Positions 36,928 to 47,167 of a DNA stretch of 64,000 nt are shown here, one piece after another; position 1 is the stretch's first letter, and the number at the start of each line of letters is the position of its first letter. The stretch is taken from assembly GCF_030272615.1 (NCBI RefSeq), contig NC_081405.1, forward strand, positions 468,584,008 through 468,648,007, written 5' to 3'. A program made the translations under genes and the position numbers. The notes below the pieces were generated by a model that was not told the origin of the DNA, did not search any database, and was given only the letters and a program-made list of their open reading frames with translations. Source of the DNA: Cryptomeria japonica (lineage: Eukaryota; Streptophyta; Pinopsida; Cupressales; Cupressaceae).

Positions 36928-37108
36928 TTTAAATTAAAGTACTTTCTCTTCTATCTAGTATTGGTGGAGCAGAGGTTGCATTGCATCATCTTAGGATACA
37001 TATTTCCACATATACAACACAAGTGAAATGTATCCCAGGTCGATGCAAAGCAACCTCTTCTCTAGAGATCACCAAGAAATAGAGAAAGAACTTTAATTTA
37101 ATGCCATC
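36928..37108. repeat. DRM motif I hairpin, unit 1
   Basis: Arm one starts ATTTAAATTAAAGTACTTTC and includes GCAGAGGTTGCATTGCAT. Arm two is the inverted form, with ATGCAAAGCAACCTCTTC and GAAAGAACTTTAATTTAA. The loop lies around the TTTCCACATATACAACAC segment. The arms are imperfect and about 85 bp long. Confidence 0.75.
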
Positions 37109-37563
37109 AAGATAAAAGTCTTTAATAACTAAGAGATCACTTGATTTTATACGTCTTGAAAGCATTTTATCCTGATGGCTTTAAATTAAAGTACTTTCTC
37201 TTCTATCTGGTATTGGTGGAGTAGATCCTTTTATGATATGTAAGTTGAGAATATTTTATGAAAGGTCCCTAAATGAATACACTTTAAACTGATTTAAATA
37301 TACCTTGAAGTGTGCAATATGGAAGGTTTGTATTCTTAATCTCCTGCCCATTTCTTAATTTTAACGATGATATCTTTATTAAATATCTTTATTAACTTGA
37401 TTTCTCCTTCAATTCTTGATGAATGCTTGATTGCACGTTCACTTGGAATTGAATTGATTTTATAATTAAGAGATCACTTGAATTGTAGGTAAACCCCTTC
37501 AAATGATAGGGTAGGATTCCTTTTATACCTAATATATGTCTTGAAAGCATTTTATTGTGACGG

Positions 37564-37743
37564 ATTTAAATTAAAGTACTTTCTCTTCTATCTAGTATTG
37601 GTGGAGCAGAGGTTGCATTGCATCATCTTAGGATACATATTTCCACAGATACAACACAAGTGAAATGTATCCCAGGTCGATGCAAAGCAACCTCTTCTCT
37701 AGAGATCACCAATAAATAGAGAAAGAACTTTAATTTAATGCCA
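37564..37743. repeat. DRM motif I hairpin, unit 2
   Basis: Same layout as in unit 1. TTAAATTAAAGTACTTTC faces GAAAGAACTTTAATTTAA across a loop near TTTCCACAGATACAACAC. Confidence 0.75.
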
Positions 37744-38197
37744 TCAGGATAAAAGTCTTTAATAACTAAGAGATCACTTGATTTTATATGTCTTGAAAGC
37801 ATTTTATCCCGATGGCTTTAAATTAAAGTACTTTCTCTTCTATCTGGTATTGGTGGAGTAGATCCTTTTATGATATGTAAGTTGAGAATGTTTTATGAAA
37901 GGTCCCTAAATGAATACACTTTAAACTGATTTAAATATACCTTGAAGTGTGCAATATGGAAGGTTTGTATTCTTAATCTCCTGCCCATTTCTTAATTTTA
38001 AAGATGATATCTTTATTAAATATCTTTATTAACTTGATTTCTCCTTCAATTCTTGATGAATGCTTGATTGCACCTTCACTTGGAATTGAATTGATTTTAT
38101 AATTAAGAGATCACTTGAATTGTAGGTAAACCCCTTCAAATGATAGGGTAGGATTCCTTTTATACCTAATATATGTCTTGAAAGCATTTTATTGTGA

Positions 38198-38460
38198 TGG
38201 CTTTAAATTAAAGTACTTTCTCTTCTATCTAGTATTGGTGGAGCAGAGGTTGCATTGCATCATCCTAGGATACATATTTCCACAGATACAACACAAGTGA
38301 AATGTATCCCAGGTCGATGCAAAGCAACCTCTTCTCTAGAGATCACCAAGAAATAGAGAAATAACTTTAATTTAATGCCATCAGGATAAAAGTCTTTAAT
38401 CAAGACAGATAAAATTTGAGTTTGATTGTCACCATTTACTTTGCCAAATTCTTCACACAT
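38198..38460 (-). pseudogene. DRM motif I fragment, unit 3 (hairpin and minus-strand frame)
   Basis: The minus strand from about 38394 reads FYPDGIKLK, then after a frame slip LSLF and EEVALHRPGIHFTCVVSVEI. This is the segment of a plant DRM methyltransferase (usual form GINVLSLFSGIGGxEVALHRLGI...VVSVE) that binds S-adenosylmethionine. The slip comes from a short ATTAA duplication also found in the plus-strand copies, so all descend from one already broken piece. The plus strand of 38198-38290 encodes the same segment in the opposite direction, which makes the hairpin. Confidence 0.8.
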
Positions 38461-38828
38461 AACTCCTAAATCAATTTCCTACTCACAAGAATTTTATTAT
38501 GTCTCAAATATAGGGAAATAGAAGGCTTCAAATAGTAAACTTGAACATGCAACTAAATCCATTGACTAACTAGAAGAACAAAAGTAAGAAACGGTTTGAT
38601 CATCTGAGAGATGTTGTAGACTTGCAACTCACCAGCTATGTTTTTGCGGGTAAGAATTTTTTTTGTTTTGGTTATGGTTGTGGTGTTTATAGGGAGACAT
38701 TTACAAATTTATATCTATTTTCACTATTTAATGGTTTATGGGTTTGTAATGGTAATTTAATGTTCTTTCATATTTTTGTATATATTCTTTATAATAGCCT
38801 ATTATATTGATTTGTTCTATTATGCATA
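38461..38828. other. Spacer between the tandem array and the palindrome
   Basis: AT-rich spacer of about 370 bp. The open frame at 38622-38810 is hydrophobic and low in complexity, and I do not recognise it. Confidence 0.4.
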
Positions 38829-39039
38829 ATGGCGTGGGTTAGACGACTTTGCCGTCGGTGCATGAAAGCATTGAATGAGTTCTACTTTTAAAAATTACAT
38901 GAAACATTTTTAATTTATTTGATTCAGTGTTATTTGCAAAAAATGATTATCAATGATGTTTCCTTTCTCCAAGAATTGTCTATGACCTTTCTGTTAGATA
39001 ATATGTAACATCGAATGACTAAATCTTTTCATTACAAAT

Positions 39040-39935
39040 GCTTATTTTATTTAATTATTATCTCAGCGTGAATTAAAATTTATATTTTTACAGAAGCAGA
39101 ACATACAAGTTCAAGAGTCATGTGCAAGCAAATTTCCTAAAAGAAAGCAAGCAGGCATTATCTTGAATGACATGGAAACAAGCTCATCAGTTGCCTAGAA
39201 GAGAGCAATTGGAAAATGGCAGAGGAAAGTGTTTAAGGGTGATAAATAGATAGATAGTATGCAATACAAACAAACAATGTCTGGAGTGTCTGATGTGACA
39301 TCTCTAATTTATGTCTGGAGGGTCTAACTGGTTTTGGAGTTCCTACGAAACCTATTGGGCCATGCTTGGAGGAAATCAATGTGTTCATGCAAGGAGCACC
39401 TTTTTTCTATTATGAGAATGATACTTTTGCACCTAGGGATATTTGGAAGTCAATATCCAAAAATTTCTATAGTGTGGAACAAGAGTTGGCGGACTCGAAG
39501 TATAATTGTCAGCTTTCAGAAGACCAAGAGGTTATGTACACAATCTCCCAATAGAAGAGCGATTTCAAGAATTACCTCTCCCCCCCATGACTATTCAGGA
39601 AGCACTTCCTCAAATGGAGGACTATTGGCCTCCATGGGATCAAAGAAAAAAATTAAAGCATAGACTCTAGATGATGTGGTGGTGTCCTCCGTGAAAAACT
39701 CTACACTATAATTGAAAATTCACGAGGGAAACTGCAAGATAGTGAAGAGAAATACAATCTTGAAAAGTGGGAAGAATGGATCTTGGTTTGGGTGGGGCCA
39801 ACTCAGGTGGCTCCTCTAGAGGTTGACGAGATAGAAATCATATTAGGATTTGAAAAAGATCACACTCGTGGAACTTCGTGTGCGAGTGATCCATTGCGGT
39901 GTTTGGGTAATGCATTCCAAATAGATACAGTTGCA
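39040..39935 (+). pseudogene. DRM-type DNA methyltransferase fragment, left arm
   Basis: DRM proteins carry out RNA-directed de novo cytosine methylation in plants. Their methyltransferase motifs are rearranged so that the IX/X part precedes motif I. Reading across two frames the arm gives TGFGVPTKPIGP (39324), GAPFFYYENDTFAP, YSVEQELADSKY, RGYVHNLPIEERFQELPLPP (39530-39590), TIQEALPQ, DYWPPWDQRKKLKH, a degraded stretch, and KWEEWILVWVG, QVAPLEVDEIEIILGFEKD, HTRG and LGNAFQIDTVA (to 39936). This is the order of the block that in a full DRM protein comes just before motif I. Frameshifts and stops make it non-coding. No intron is obvious in this part. 39040-39310 may be the DRM linker but is not certain. 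Confidence 0.87.
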
Positions 39936-39962
39936 TGCCATCAAGATTGTATCTATTTGGAA

Positions 39963-40865
39963 TGCAACTGTATCTATTTGGAATGCATTACCCAAACACC
40001 GCAATCGATCATTCGCACACAAAGCTCCACGAGTGTGATCTTTTTCAAATCCTAATATGATTTCTATCTTGTCAACCTCTAGAGGAGCCACCTGAGTTGG
40101 CCCCACCCAAACCAAGATCCATTCTTCCCACTTTTCAAGATTGTATTCCTCTTCACTATCTTGTAGTTTCCCTTGTGAATTTTCAATTATAGTGTAGAGT
40201 TCTTCACGGAGGACACCACCACATTGTCTAGAGTCTATGCTTTAATTTTTTTCTTTGATCCCATGGAGGTCAATAGTCATTTGTTTGAGGAAGTGCTTCC
40301 TGAATAGTCATTGGGGGGAGAGGTAATTCTTGTGGTCGCTCTTCTATTGGGAGATTGTGTACATAACCTCTTGGTCTTCTGAAAGCTGACAATTATACTT
40401 CGAGTCCGCCAACTCTTGTTCCACACTATAGAAATTTTTGGATATTGACTTCCAAATATCCCTAGGTGCAAAAGTATCATTCTCATAATAGAAAAAAGGT
40501 GCTCCTTGCACAAACACATTGATTTCCTCCAAGCGTGGCCCAATAGGTTTTGCAGGAACTCCAAAACCAGTTAGACCTTCCAGACATAAATTAGAAACGT
40601 CACATTAGACACTCCAGACATTGTTTATTTGTATTGTATACTATCTATCTATTTATCACCCTTAAACACTTTCCTTTGCCATTCTCCAATTGCTCTCTTC
40701 TAGGCAGCAGATGAGCTTGTTTCCATGTCATTCAAGATAATGTCTACTTGCTTTCTTTTAGGAAATCTGCATGCAAGAGACTCTTCAACTTGTATGTTAT
40801 GCTTCCGTATAGATATAAATTTTAATTCACGCCGAGATAATACTTAAATTAAATAAGCAATTGTA
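39963..40865 (-). pseudogene. DRM-type DNA methyltransferase fragment, right arm
   Basis: Inverted copy of the left-arm fragment with the same motifs and nearly the same breaks: LGNAFQIDTVA at the inner end, WVGPTQVAPLEVDKIEIILG, and further out FFYYENDTFAPRDIWKSI. Small differences (for example VDKIE against VDEIE) show it has diverged slightly from the left arm. Transcription through both arms would give a stem of about 1.1 kb. Confidence 0.87.
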
Positions 40866-41067
40866 AATAAAAAAATTAGTCATTCAATGTTACATATTAT
40901 CTGACGGAAAGGTCCTAGACAACTCTTGGAGAAAGGAAACATCATCGATAATCATTTTTTGCAAATAACACTGAATCAAATAAATTAAAAATGTTTCATG
41001 TAATTTTTAAAAGTAGAACTCGTTCAATGCTTTCATGCACCGATGGCAAAGCCGTTTGACCCACATC

Positions 41068-41389
41068 ATCTCTCATCATCGAAATTCCAACGACCACTAA
41101 TGAAACGCTTGACAAGGATGCTTTGCATCCCACGACACTCCTCTGTCGGAATTTTATACTTTGGTGTCGGAATTCCGATGACAGCTTGAGATGGTGATGG
41201 TATTCGTTCGCGGAATGAGCATGCATGGTGGCCATCATAAAGGTTGTGGTAATGTTGAAATTGCAACCATGAGGATAGTTAGAACTTCTGACACAAAGTT
41301 TTCGACGACTGTTTTTGTCAGTAGTGCGACGAAATGTGGTCGAAAATCCGACGATTGGCTGTCGAAATCTTGACCCAAATGTACTAGTG
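41068..41389. repeat. CACTA right subterminal and terminal repeats
   Basis: Motifs ATCGAAATTCCAACGACC (41078), GTCGGAATTTTA (41147), GTCGGAATTCCGATGACA (41168), TTTTCGACGACTG (41299), GTGCGACGAAATG and GTCGAAATC precede the terminal GTACTAGTG. They mirror the motifs of the left end. Confidence 0.75.
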
Positions 41390-41392
41390 TAT
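41390..41392 (+). other. CACTA target site duplication, right
   Basis: TAT after the transposon, the partner of 32317-32319. The G1 LTR sequence continues with GTACATTTTCATCAT, as in the uninterrupted 5' LTR. Confidence 0.9.
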
Positions 41393-42837
41393 GTACATTT
41401 TCATCATAAGAGCATTTATTGCTAGATTGAATATGTAGGAGGTATGTTGTAGTATCAGAAGGATCCTACTATGACCTATTTTCAAAATTGAACAAGTATC
41501 GTTGGGGCATGCTAAGGGTTGGCACTGAATAGGGACTACATGAGGAAGTTTCATCATGACAGTATTGGGATCCTTATGAAGATATCCTTTGGGCCTATGT
41601 GATAGACTTTGTCATTTATTAGCACATATGAAATTTCCATGGAAGGTCGAAAGTGTAAACAGTGTATGAAGAGGAGCTTAATTAGCATGATTATCAAATC
41701 TGAGCTATTAGCGTAAGTTACCTCGACAAGACCGACTAGCCGAAATAAAGAAAGAACCTATCGGTGTGACCCAGACTGACCATTCTGAAGGAGAACCAAA
41801 AGGAAGTTCAAAAGGAGGGTTTCATCACCATAACACTCACTATCAGGGACATGATAAAAGTGTTGTGCCGATAGCCAATGAGGTTATCGGTATAACTTAC
41901 ACTGATGAAGGAGAATGTGAAGTAGAGGTCGATAATGTCATCTCACGCTACCTCGATACCCGATGTGCTAGGTGGAAAAGGTGGTGTCATCAACATGACT
42001 TACTATGATGAGGAGATACCAAAAGGACAAAAATAATAAGTCATTGAGGTAACTTGAACTATCGGTGAGAGGTGTTTTAGGTTATGCCTATACCCAATGA
42101 GGAGGACAAGCCGAGCATGAAGAAAGAGACTTGGTCAGGGTGAGTGACACCGATCAAAGACATAGTCATTGGGATATCATTGCCTCATCGGGAGGAGACA
42201 TCTTTTGTTACAATGATACCCGATGAGAAAGCAGAGGTAGGTGCGAACAAAGAGATCTCATCAAGGAAATGTATGCCGATAGACCGGAGGAATAAAAGAT
42301 ATATAAGTGCAAAGGTGATGACATCGGGTCATTGGAGAAACATAAAGTGAGTTGTTTCGATGCCCGATAAGGTGACCCGATGTAACAAATGAGATGCAAA
42401 CTATGAAGGAGGACTCATTAGGATATCTTGAACCATAGAAGGAGCGTATTTGGAGTTATGCCAATACCCGATGGGCAGAATGCCATAGAGGAATAGAAGG
42501 AGGGTATATCGGAATGACCTACACTGATGTGATATAAAGGTAAAGGTAAAGCCCAGCTAGAAGGCTGAGCCATCGGGGAGGTTATAACCATCAGGATGAT
42601 AACAAATGAGCTACACTAATACTCGACAAAGTCATCGGTGAGACCTATGCCAATTAAAAGAAAGGGTGGCACCAAATGATTGAATTATTGGGAAGAGTTA
42701 TGATGACTAGCCGTTGCAAAATCCGATCTCAATGAATCCACCCGCCATTATTAAATATAGGCAATGGATAGCCTTGTGCTTACATGAGGTCAATCACAAC
42801 ACCATTTCAATTGAGTAAATGTTCCTGGTGTATTAAA

Positions 42838-42848
42838 TCTTTATATAG
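42838..42848 (+). promoter_or_regulatory. TATA-like box in G1 3' LTR
   Basis: CTTTATATAGAAG lies about 110 bp before the LTR ORF start at 42954, matching the box in the 5' LTR. Confidence 0.5.
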
Positions 42849-42953
42849 AAGTTGGTATAAAGAATTTGCATAGTAGACTTAAACAAACAGAGAGATTGAA
42901 GTGGAATTAAACTACAAAAAATTTGAATTTCAAAAGGCTTGAAGGACTCAAAT

Positions 42954-45851
42954 ATGGAGGGTTCTAGTTCCAAGGGCAAGAAGAAGGTCACTGAGGTCTC
43001 TGAGAGTGATTCAAAGAAGTCTAAAGGTGGAGAAGGTGCGCAGAAATGAAAGTTAAAGCAAGATATGATTCACCAAATGATCTCACCATGAGCCAAATCC
43101 CAAAGATCTAAGACTAATTTGCCTATCCATGACCAGCTAGAAGATGATTTCAAGGAAATTGATGATGTCTGGACCAAGGTTAGAGGTCACGAGTTGTTCT
43201 TGTATCATTATTCATGAAGAAGTAAGCCGACCCCAATCTCAAACCCATGGACAATTGGATTGGGTAAACTTGTGGTTCCTAACATCTTTGTGAATATTCA
43301 ATTGATGAAAACATTGGATAGGGCTTATAATGCCAAAAAAAGATGTAATCAATTGCCAAATGGTGATGCATTAATCCATATCTCAGTAGCCACCATTCAA
43401 GAGGTTTTTGATCTTGGTTTTGAATCTGATGTGCCTCTTTCTTTTGAGAAACTGGAGGAAGAGTATACAAAGATGTATATTGTATACAATGGGTGGAATT
43501 TGGCCATACATAAGGCTGAGAAAGGAAAGTTGATAGATAAAGATGGGCCCCCATTTGATATCAATATTTTTAGGCAGTATCTGCAATATATATATATATA
43601 TATGGCATGCGGTCAAGTGGGAGGATTCGAGGTTCTGGATGTAGCTCAGCCACGACCTTTGGTTCTTGTTGCTGACACACAAATGCATGAGCCTAGATAG
43701 TTTAATTATGCTATTTACATTGTTGAGAAGATGCATGAGGGTTTCTTAAGCCTTCATAATAACCCAGACAAATCTTCTAAGTTTTATTCATTATTGATGC
43801 ATATTATTTTGTTTTATGGATGACACAAGGGGCTGTGGCCTAAGGAACTGAAGCTAAATGTTCATTTAAAGGATGGACAGGAGAAGCCAGTACAACTATG
43901 GGTATCACTGTGGGATTCTCGATTCATAAGATCTCATTATGTCAAATTTGAAGAGTTTGTTGTGCAACTATGGTACAAGGTTTTTGGGGTTACTTTTGAT
44001 GGATCATTTTCAGAAGAAATCAAAAGATTTCTTGGACCCCATGAACATGGGGATACCGGGGTTGATCATAATTGGGGTGATTAGTATGTATGCAAGGACT
44101 TCACATATGTTAGAGTGTTTTGATTTGAAGGTGCGCCTTATGTGCTACTAGAGCCTATGCCTAATAGAATTGCCTACCTAGAGATTGTGAGACAAATGAG
44201 TGTCTCTAATGCACAACATTTTGGGGGTGCACACAAGAAAGTTTTTCTGCCTAGAACTCTACATTTTGGTGACTTCACTATTGTAACCACAAAGGCATAT
44301 GAAGTCATTGGTAGGAGGTTGATAGAAGATTATAACCTCTATGAGCACACGAGCCAAAAGAATTATGACCTAGAGGGCTACATACACCAGAGCAGAAAAG
44401 GGCAAAATCTGGGTGACTATTTTCATGAACATGTTGAAGCCTTGGACATCTTCAAAAACAAGGAATCTGAGGAGGCTATGCAGATCTTTCAGGATTTGAA
44501 CCAAAAACTAGAAGAAAAGAGACAAAGATTGCAAGAAATGGAAGAAGAAGAAGAAGCTTAGAGTAAATCGGGTGAAAATGAGGTTGTTTAAAGATTTAGA
44601 ATGCCTAAAAGAGAGGAGGAACCTGAAGAACAAGACCAAATTGTGGCTAGGATGAATGTCGATGTTGATGTTAGGTTAAAAGAGCACACTTATTTTGTGT
44701 TTGATGATGAATTAATCAAGTCAAAGGAATTTAAGCCCTTCTTTTATCATTTCAAAGGAAAGAGTCTAAGAGAAGCAATGCCTGATGTAACACCAGAAAA
44801 TGAGGCAAAGATGCTTAGAAAACTGAAGGCTGATATCGACGCAAAAGTAGAAGGCATGACCCCTCAAAGGGGAAGGCAACTTCTTGTAGAGGCAGGAATT
44901 ATCCTCTTTCCAGGCTAGGATCTTAGTGCATCCTTTATTTTTGATAGTCTATTGCATTTAGAGAAGAAGGACTTCAAGTTAGACATTCAAGGCATGAATG
45001 ACATCTTCATTGGATCAAGATATGATCCAGATGATGAGGCTATGCGTTTGTGGGTCCTCTATCCTCCAAATAAGAGTCCGAAGATCATAGATGTGGACAA
45101 GGCTTTTGGACACATGATGAAGTTAAAGGTTGGTGAAGTTGATCCCATGGTCACAGTGGATAGTGGAGTTGATATTTCAAGATTAAATAAAGCACATATG
45201 AAGATGCTGGTAAGAGAAATAGGAAAATACAAATCATTGTATGAGGAACTCTTAAGAAGAAGGGGCCAACCTGTGCCCCAGATAGCAGATGAATCCAAAC
45301 TGAAAAAGAAGTGTAAAGAATTGCACAAGGAAAATAAGAAGTTGAAGGAAAGAATACAGAACATAAGGACAGACACAACATGTGTCTTATTGTCTAAAAG
45401 ATTTTAAAATATGCAAAAAGTACTAGAGGAATTCTGGATTGTCTACCAGAGAAACATGGATAACACATTGTCACACCAGAGGATTTTGGATCGGTTAAAC
45501 ATGTTACTGAAAGATCAGATACTGAGTGACAAAAGGATCAATAAGGTCAAAAAATTGATTGACACTTATGAAAAATTCACAACAGAGTTGAAAATTAAAT
45601 ATGAGGAGTGTCGAGAGATTGTTAATCATGGATTCCCAAGTGTGGTAAATGATACGGGGGTTATAAAGGATAAGGACCAATGGAATACTGAATGTAGATG
45701 TCTACTCAGTTCAACCCTTAACATTTCCTGTGCGGATACTTTGGATATGCATGAAATAGGGGAACAGGTTGAGAGTTTTGTTACAGCGGAGGAAGCAGTT
45801 AGAGACATCATCTTCAATGCCTGCATATATAAAGATGAGGGATATCTTTGA
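42954..45851 (+). pseudogene. LTR-encoded ORF, 3' LTR copy (full length)
   Basis: One long reading of about 960 codons from MEGSSSKGKKKVTEV to KDEGYL, with about eleven in-frame stops and at least two frame changes. It holds a basic, Ser/Lys-rich N-terminus; a central conserved part (NPWTIGLGKLVVPNIFVN, IQEVFDLGFESDVPLSFEKL, AYLEIVRQMSVSNAQHF); an acidic coiled-coil-like stretch (FQDLNQKLEEKRQRLQEMEE); a part with YFVFDDELIKSKEFKPFFYH; and a second charged coiled-coil region (ESKLKKKCKELHKENKKLKE). I recognise no enzyme motif, transmembrane segment or known family. It is not gag or pol. It lies in the LTR after the TATA-like box, so it would be the first ORF on the genomic RNA. Confidence 0.75.
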
Positions 45852-46668
45852 CATATCCAGAAGTGTGGTCAAAGGCTAGATGGGAAGAATTAGTTGTGTT
45901 ATTGTATTGTGTTTTAGTTATAGCAGTTAAGTGGGGGGGGGTAGTTAGGTTTTTGTTAGTCTTAGTTTGTAATGATGAAAGGGCATGTCCTTTCATTTAT
46001 GTCTTTTGAGTCACATGTATATAGGGAGTCATTTTAATTTTCTGGGGGACAAAACATAAGAAAGACTACTATTTTCCAGATTGTCTGTTGGAACTAGCAG
46101 TGTTATATAAAACAGGTCTATAAAAATGAAAATCCATTTTTTGCAAGAAAGTGTATCATGAAGTACCCGTGAGTCTACAGTTTTTGTATACCCATTGTTC
46201 CAAAAATTAATATACAATATTTGTTACCTTTATCTTCAGATCATTCCATGTTATATGATGTTGATGAATTAAAATCCTTTGGATAAATCTGAATAAGGTT
46301 TGTTGCAGTGTTTTATCACTTGTTGTTATATAGATAACAAAATTGTTTTTCTTGTTCTTATAACTTACATTGAAGTCATTGCAGTGATAGTCTTGCATAA
46401 TTGTGAGTTCTCTCAAATTGTCTCCAGGGATCACAAACATTTGTCCATTAAGTAACATGTAAATTGTTAGATAAGGCACTGGTCTGTTATTAGTTTTCTA
46501 TAAGTAAATTTGGTGTGCACAAAGTCCTCACCAGAGAAACATATTACTAGCTTCTACTAGCATTGTTTTTTCATAATCACTCAAGGTTCCAACACCATTC
46601 TTTTATAAGATTTTATTCATTATCAATTATATTCAAGTTTTTCAGATTAAAGCAAGTTAAAAGCACAT

Positions 46669-46674
46669 AATAAA
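46669..46674 (+). terminator. Putative polyadenylation signal in G1 3' LTR
   Basis: AATAAA in CACATAATAAAGCATAA, about 245 bp before the LTR end and after the LTR ORF. It marks the likely 3' end of G1 transcripts. Confidence 0.4.
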
Positions 46675-46919
46675 GCATAATTGCGGGAAATATTTTGCCA
46701 TTCTTGTAAACAACTAATATATTAAGTTTAAATTCACTATAAAGAAATTTATTTGTGCTTTGGAGATTGAGGTATACTCACCTAGGTCTAGTGGAGCCTA
46801 AAGTGTAGAGGAATTTAGTCTTTGACCATTCATGTTCGTTGGCTAAGGCTGATTGAGAAATCAGTAGGAGAGTTGGCAAAGCTCTAGGATTTCTAATCTA
46901 TGGTTTTGGGAACCAACAA

Positions 46920-46924
46920 TGCAC
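46920..46924 (+). other. G1 target site duplication, right
   Basis: TGCAC, matching TGCAC at 20925-20929 just before the 5' LTR. One extra A (46919) lies between the CA end of the LTR and the duplication. Confidence 0.6.
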
Positions 46925-47167
46925 CTCATCTATTGGTTACACTTTATCTTCAATTCTTCTCCTCCTTTCTATTATACATATTCTCCTCCTGATTACATTT
47001 CTTTCTTCATGACTAATCATATTTCTTCTCCTCCTTTGAAAGAAATGCCAAAGGTGCATAAGCATCACAAATCATCAAATCTGCTAATGTTGTCTTCAAC
47101 ATTTCTGCAAACTCATCTAAGTTTCTCCCCCTATAGAGTAGCCTATATCTCATCAATCCAAAGTGAA

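Larger units (their letters stand above)
36440..38400. repeat. Three tandem 637-bp units with DRM motif I hairpins
   Basis: The anchor CACTTGATTTTATA recurs at 36501, 37138 and 37775, a period of 637 bp each time. Each unit contains a plus-strand piece, a second longer plus-strand piece and an inverted copy. The plus pieces translate (KVLSLLSGIGGAEVALHH) to the motif I / S-adenosylmethionine-binding segment of DRM methyltransferases. The inverted copy encodes EVALHRPGIHFTCVVSVEI on the minus strand. The second plus piece and the inverted copy face each other as a hairpin of about 180 bp. Confidence 0.88.
38829..41067. repeat. Large palindrome: inverted repeat of DRM gene fragment
   Basis: Two arms of about 1.1 kb (38829-39935 and 39963-41067) face each other across a 27-base spacer (39936-39962). 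The outer ends pair as GTGCATGAAAGCATTGAATG against its complement near 41035. The inner ends pair as GCATTCCAAATAGATACAG against its complement at 39966. Mirrored open frames encode nearly the same peptides on opposite strands (39334-39663 and 40277-40564; 39783-40055 and 39843-40115). High arm identity shows the inversion is younger than most decay in the window, or has been kept similar by conversion. Confidence 0.95.
32320..41389. mobile_element. Non-autonomous CACTA transposon carrying DRM fragments
   Basis: 9070 bp. Left end CACTAATACATTTAGCC; right end, reversed, CACTAGTACATTTGGG. About 24 of the first 31 bases agree. It is flanked by a 3-bp TAT duplication, as usual for CACTA (En/Spm) elements. 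Subterminal copies of a TTTCGACGA / GTCGGAATT motif lie at both ends, where transposase would bind. I could find no transposase domain inside, so it is probably mobilised in trans. The cargo consists of GC-richer direct repeats, a possible LINE ORF1 scrap, three tandem 637-bp units and a 2.2 kb palindrome, the last two made from pieces of a plant DNA methyltransferase gene. Confidence 0.92.
20930..46918 (+). mobile_element. Ty3/gypsy (Tat-like) retrotransposon G1 with giant coding LTRs
   Basis: A plus-strand gypsy element spanning 26 kb including a 9 kb CACTA insertion. The two LTRs start TGTTAGCACATAT and end GGGAACCAACA. The 5' LTR is followed by a primer site at 25465. Gag, protease, RNase H, reverse transcriptase, a second RNase H and integrase follow before the 3' LTR at 32266. 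TGCAC flanks it at 20925-20929 and 46920-46924, a 5-bp target duplication if one extra A at 46919 is allowed. The flanks join copia C3, so G1 inserted into C3. By eye the LTRs differ at several percent of positions, so the insertion is old. Confidence 0.9.
32266..46918 (+). repeat. G1 3' LTR, split by the CACTA element
   Basis: The first 54 bases (32266-32319) match the start of the 5' LTR. The LTR resumes at 41390 and runs to CCAACA at 46918. Without the inserted transposon it is about 5.58 kb, 1.05 kb longer than the 5' copy, because it keeps the full ORF region. Confidence 0.9.

Noticed and set aside
36501-38400. CRISPR-like or satellite array
   Set aside because: The period is 637 bp with only three units inside one transposon, and the units contain gene fragments. 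This is segmental duplication, not a satellite or CRISPR.
38260-38460. Open frame that could be read as a small standalone protein gene
   Set aside because: It is the inverted half of the DRM motif I hairpin plus flanking sequence, with a frame slip inside the motif. The identity was kept as a fragment, not as a gene.
39334-39663. The 109-codon frame MEFLRNLLGHAWRKSM as a real protein
   Set aside because: It is a shifted frame over the DRM fragment. The conserved motifs lie in the neighbouring frames, and the mirrored frame in the right arm is the same sequence inverted.
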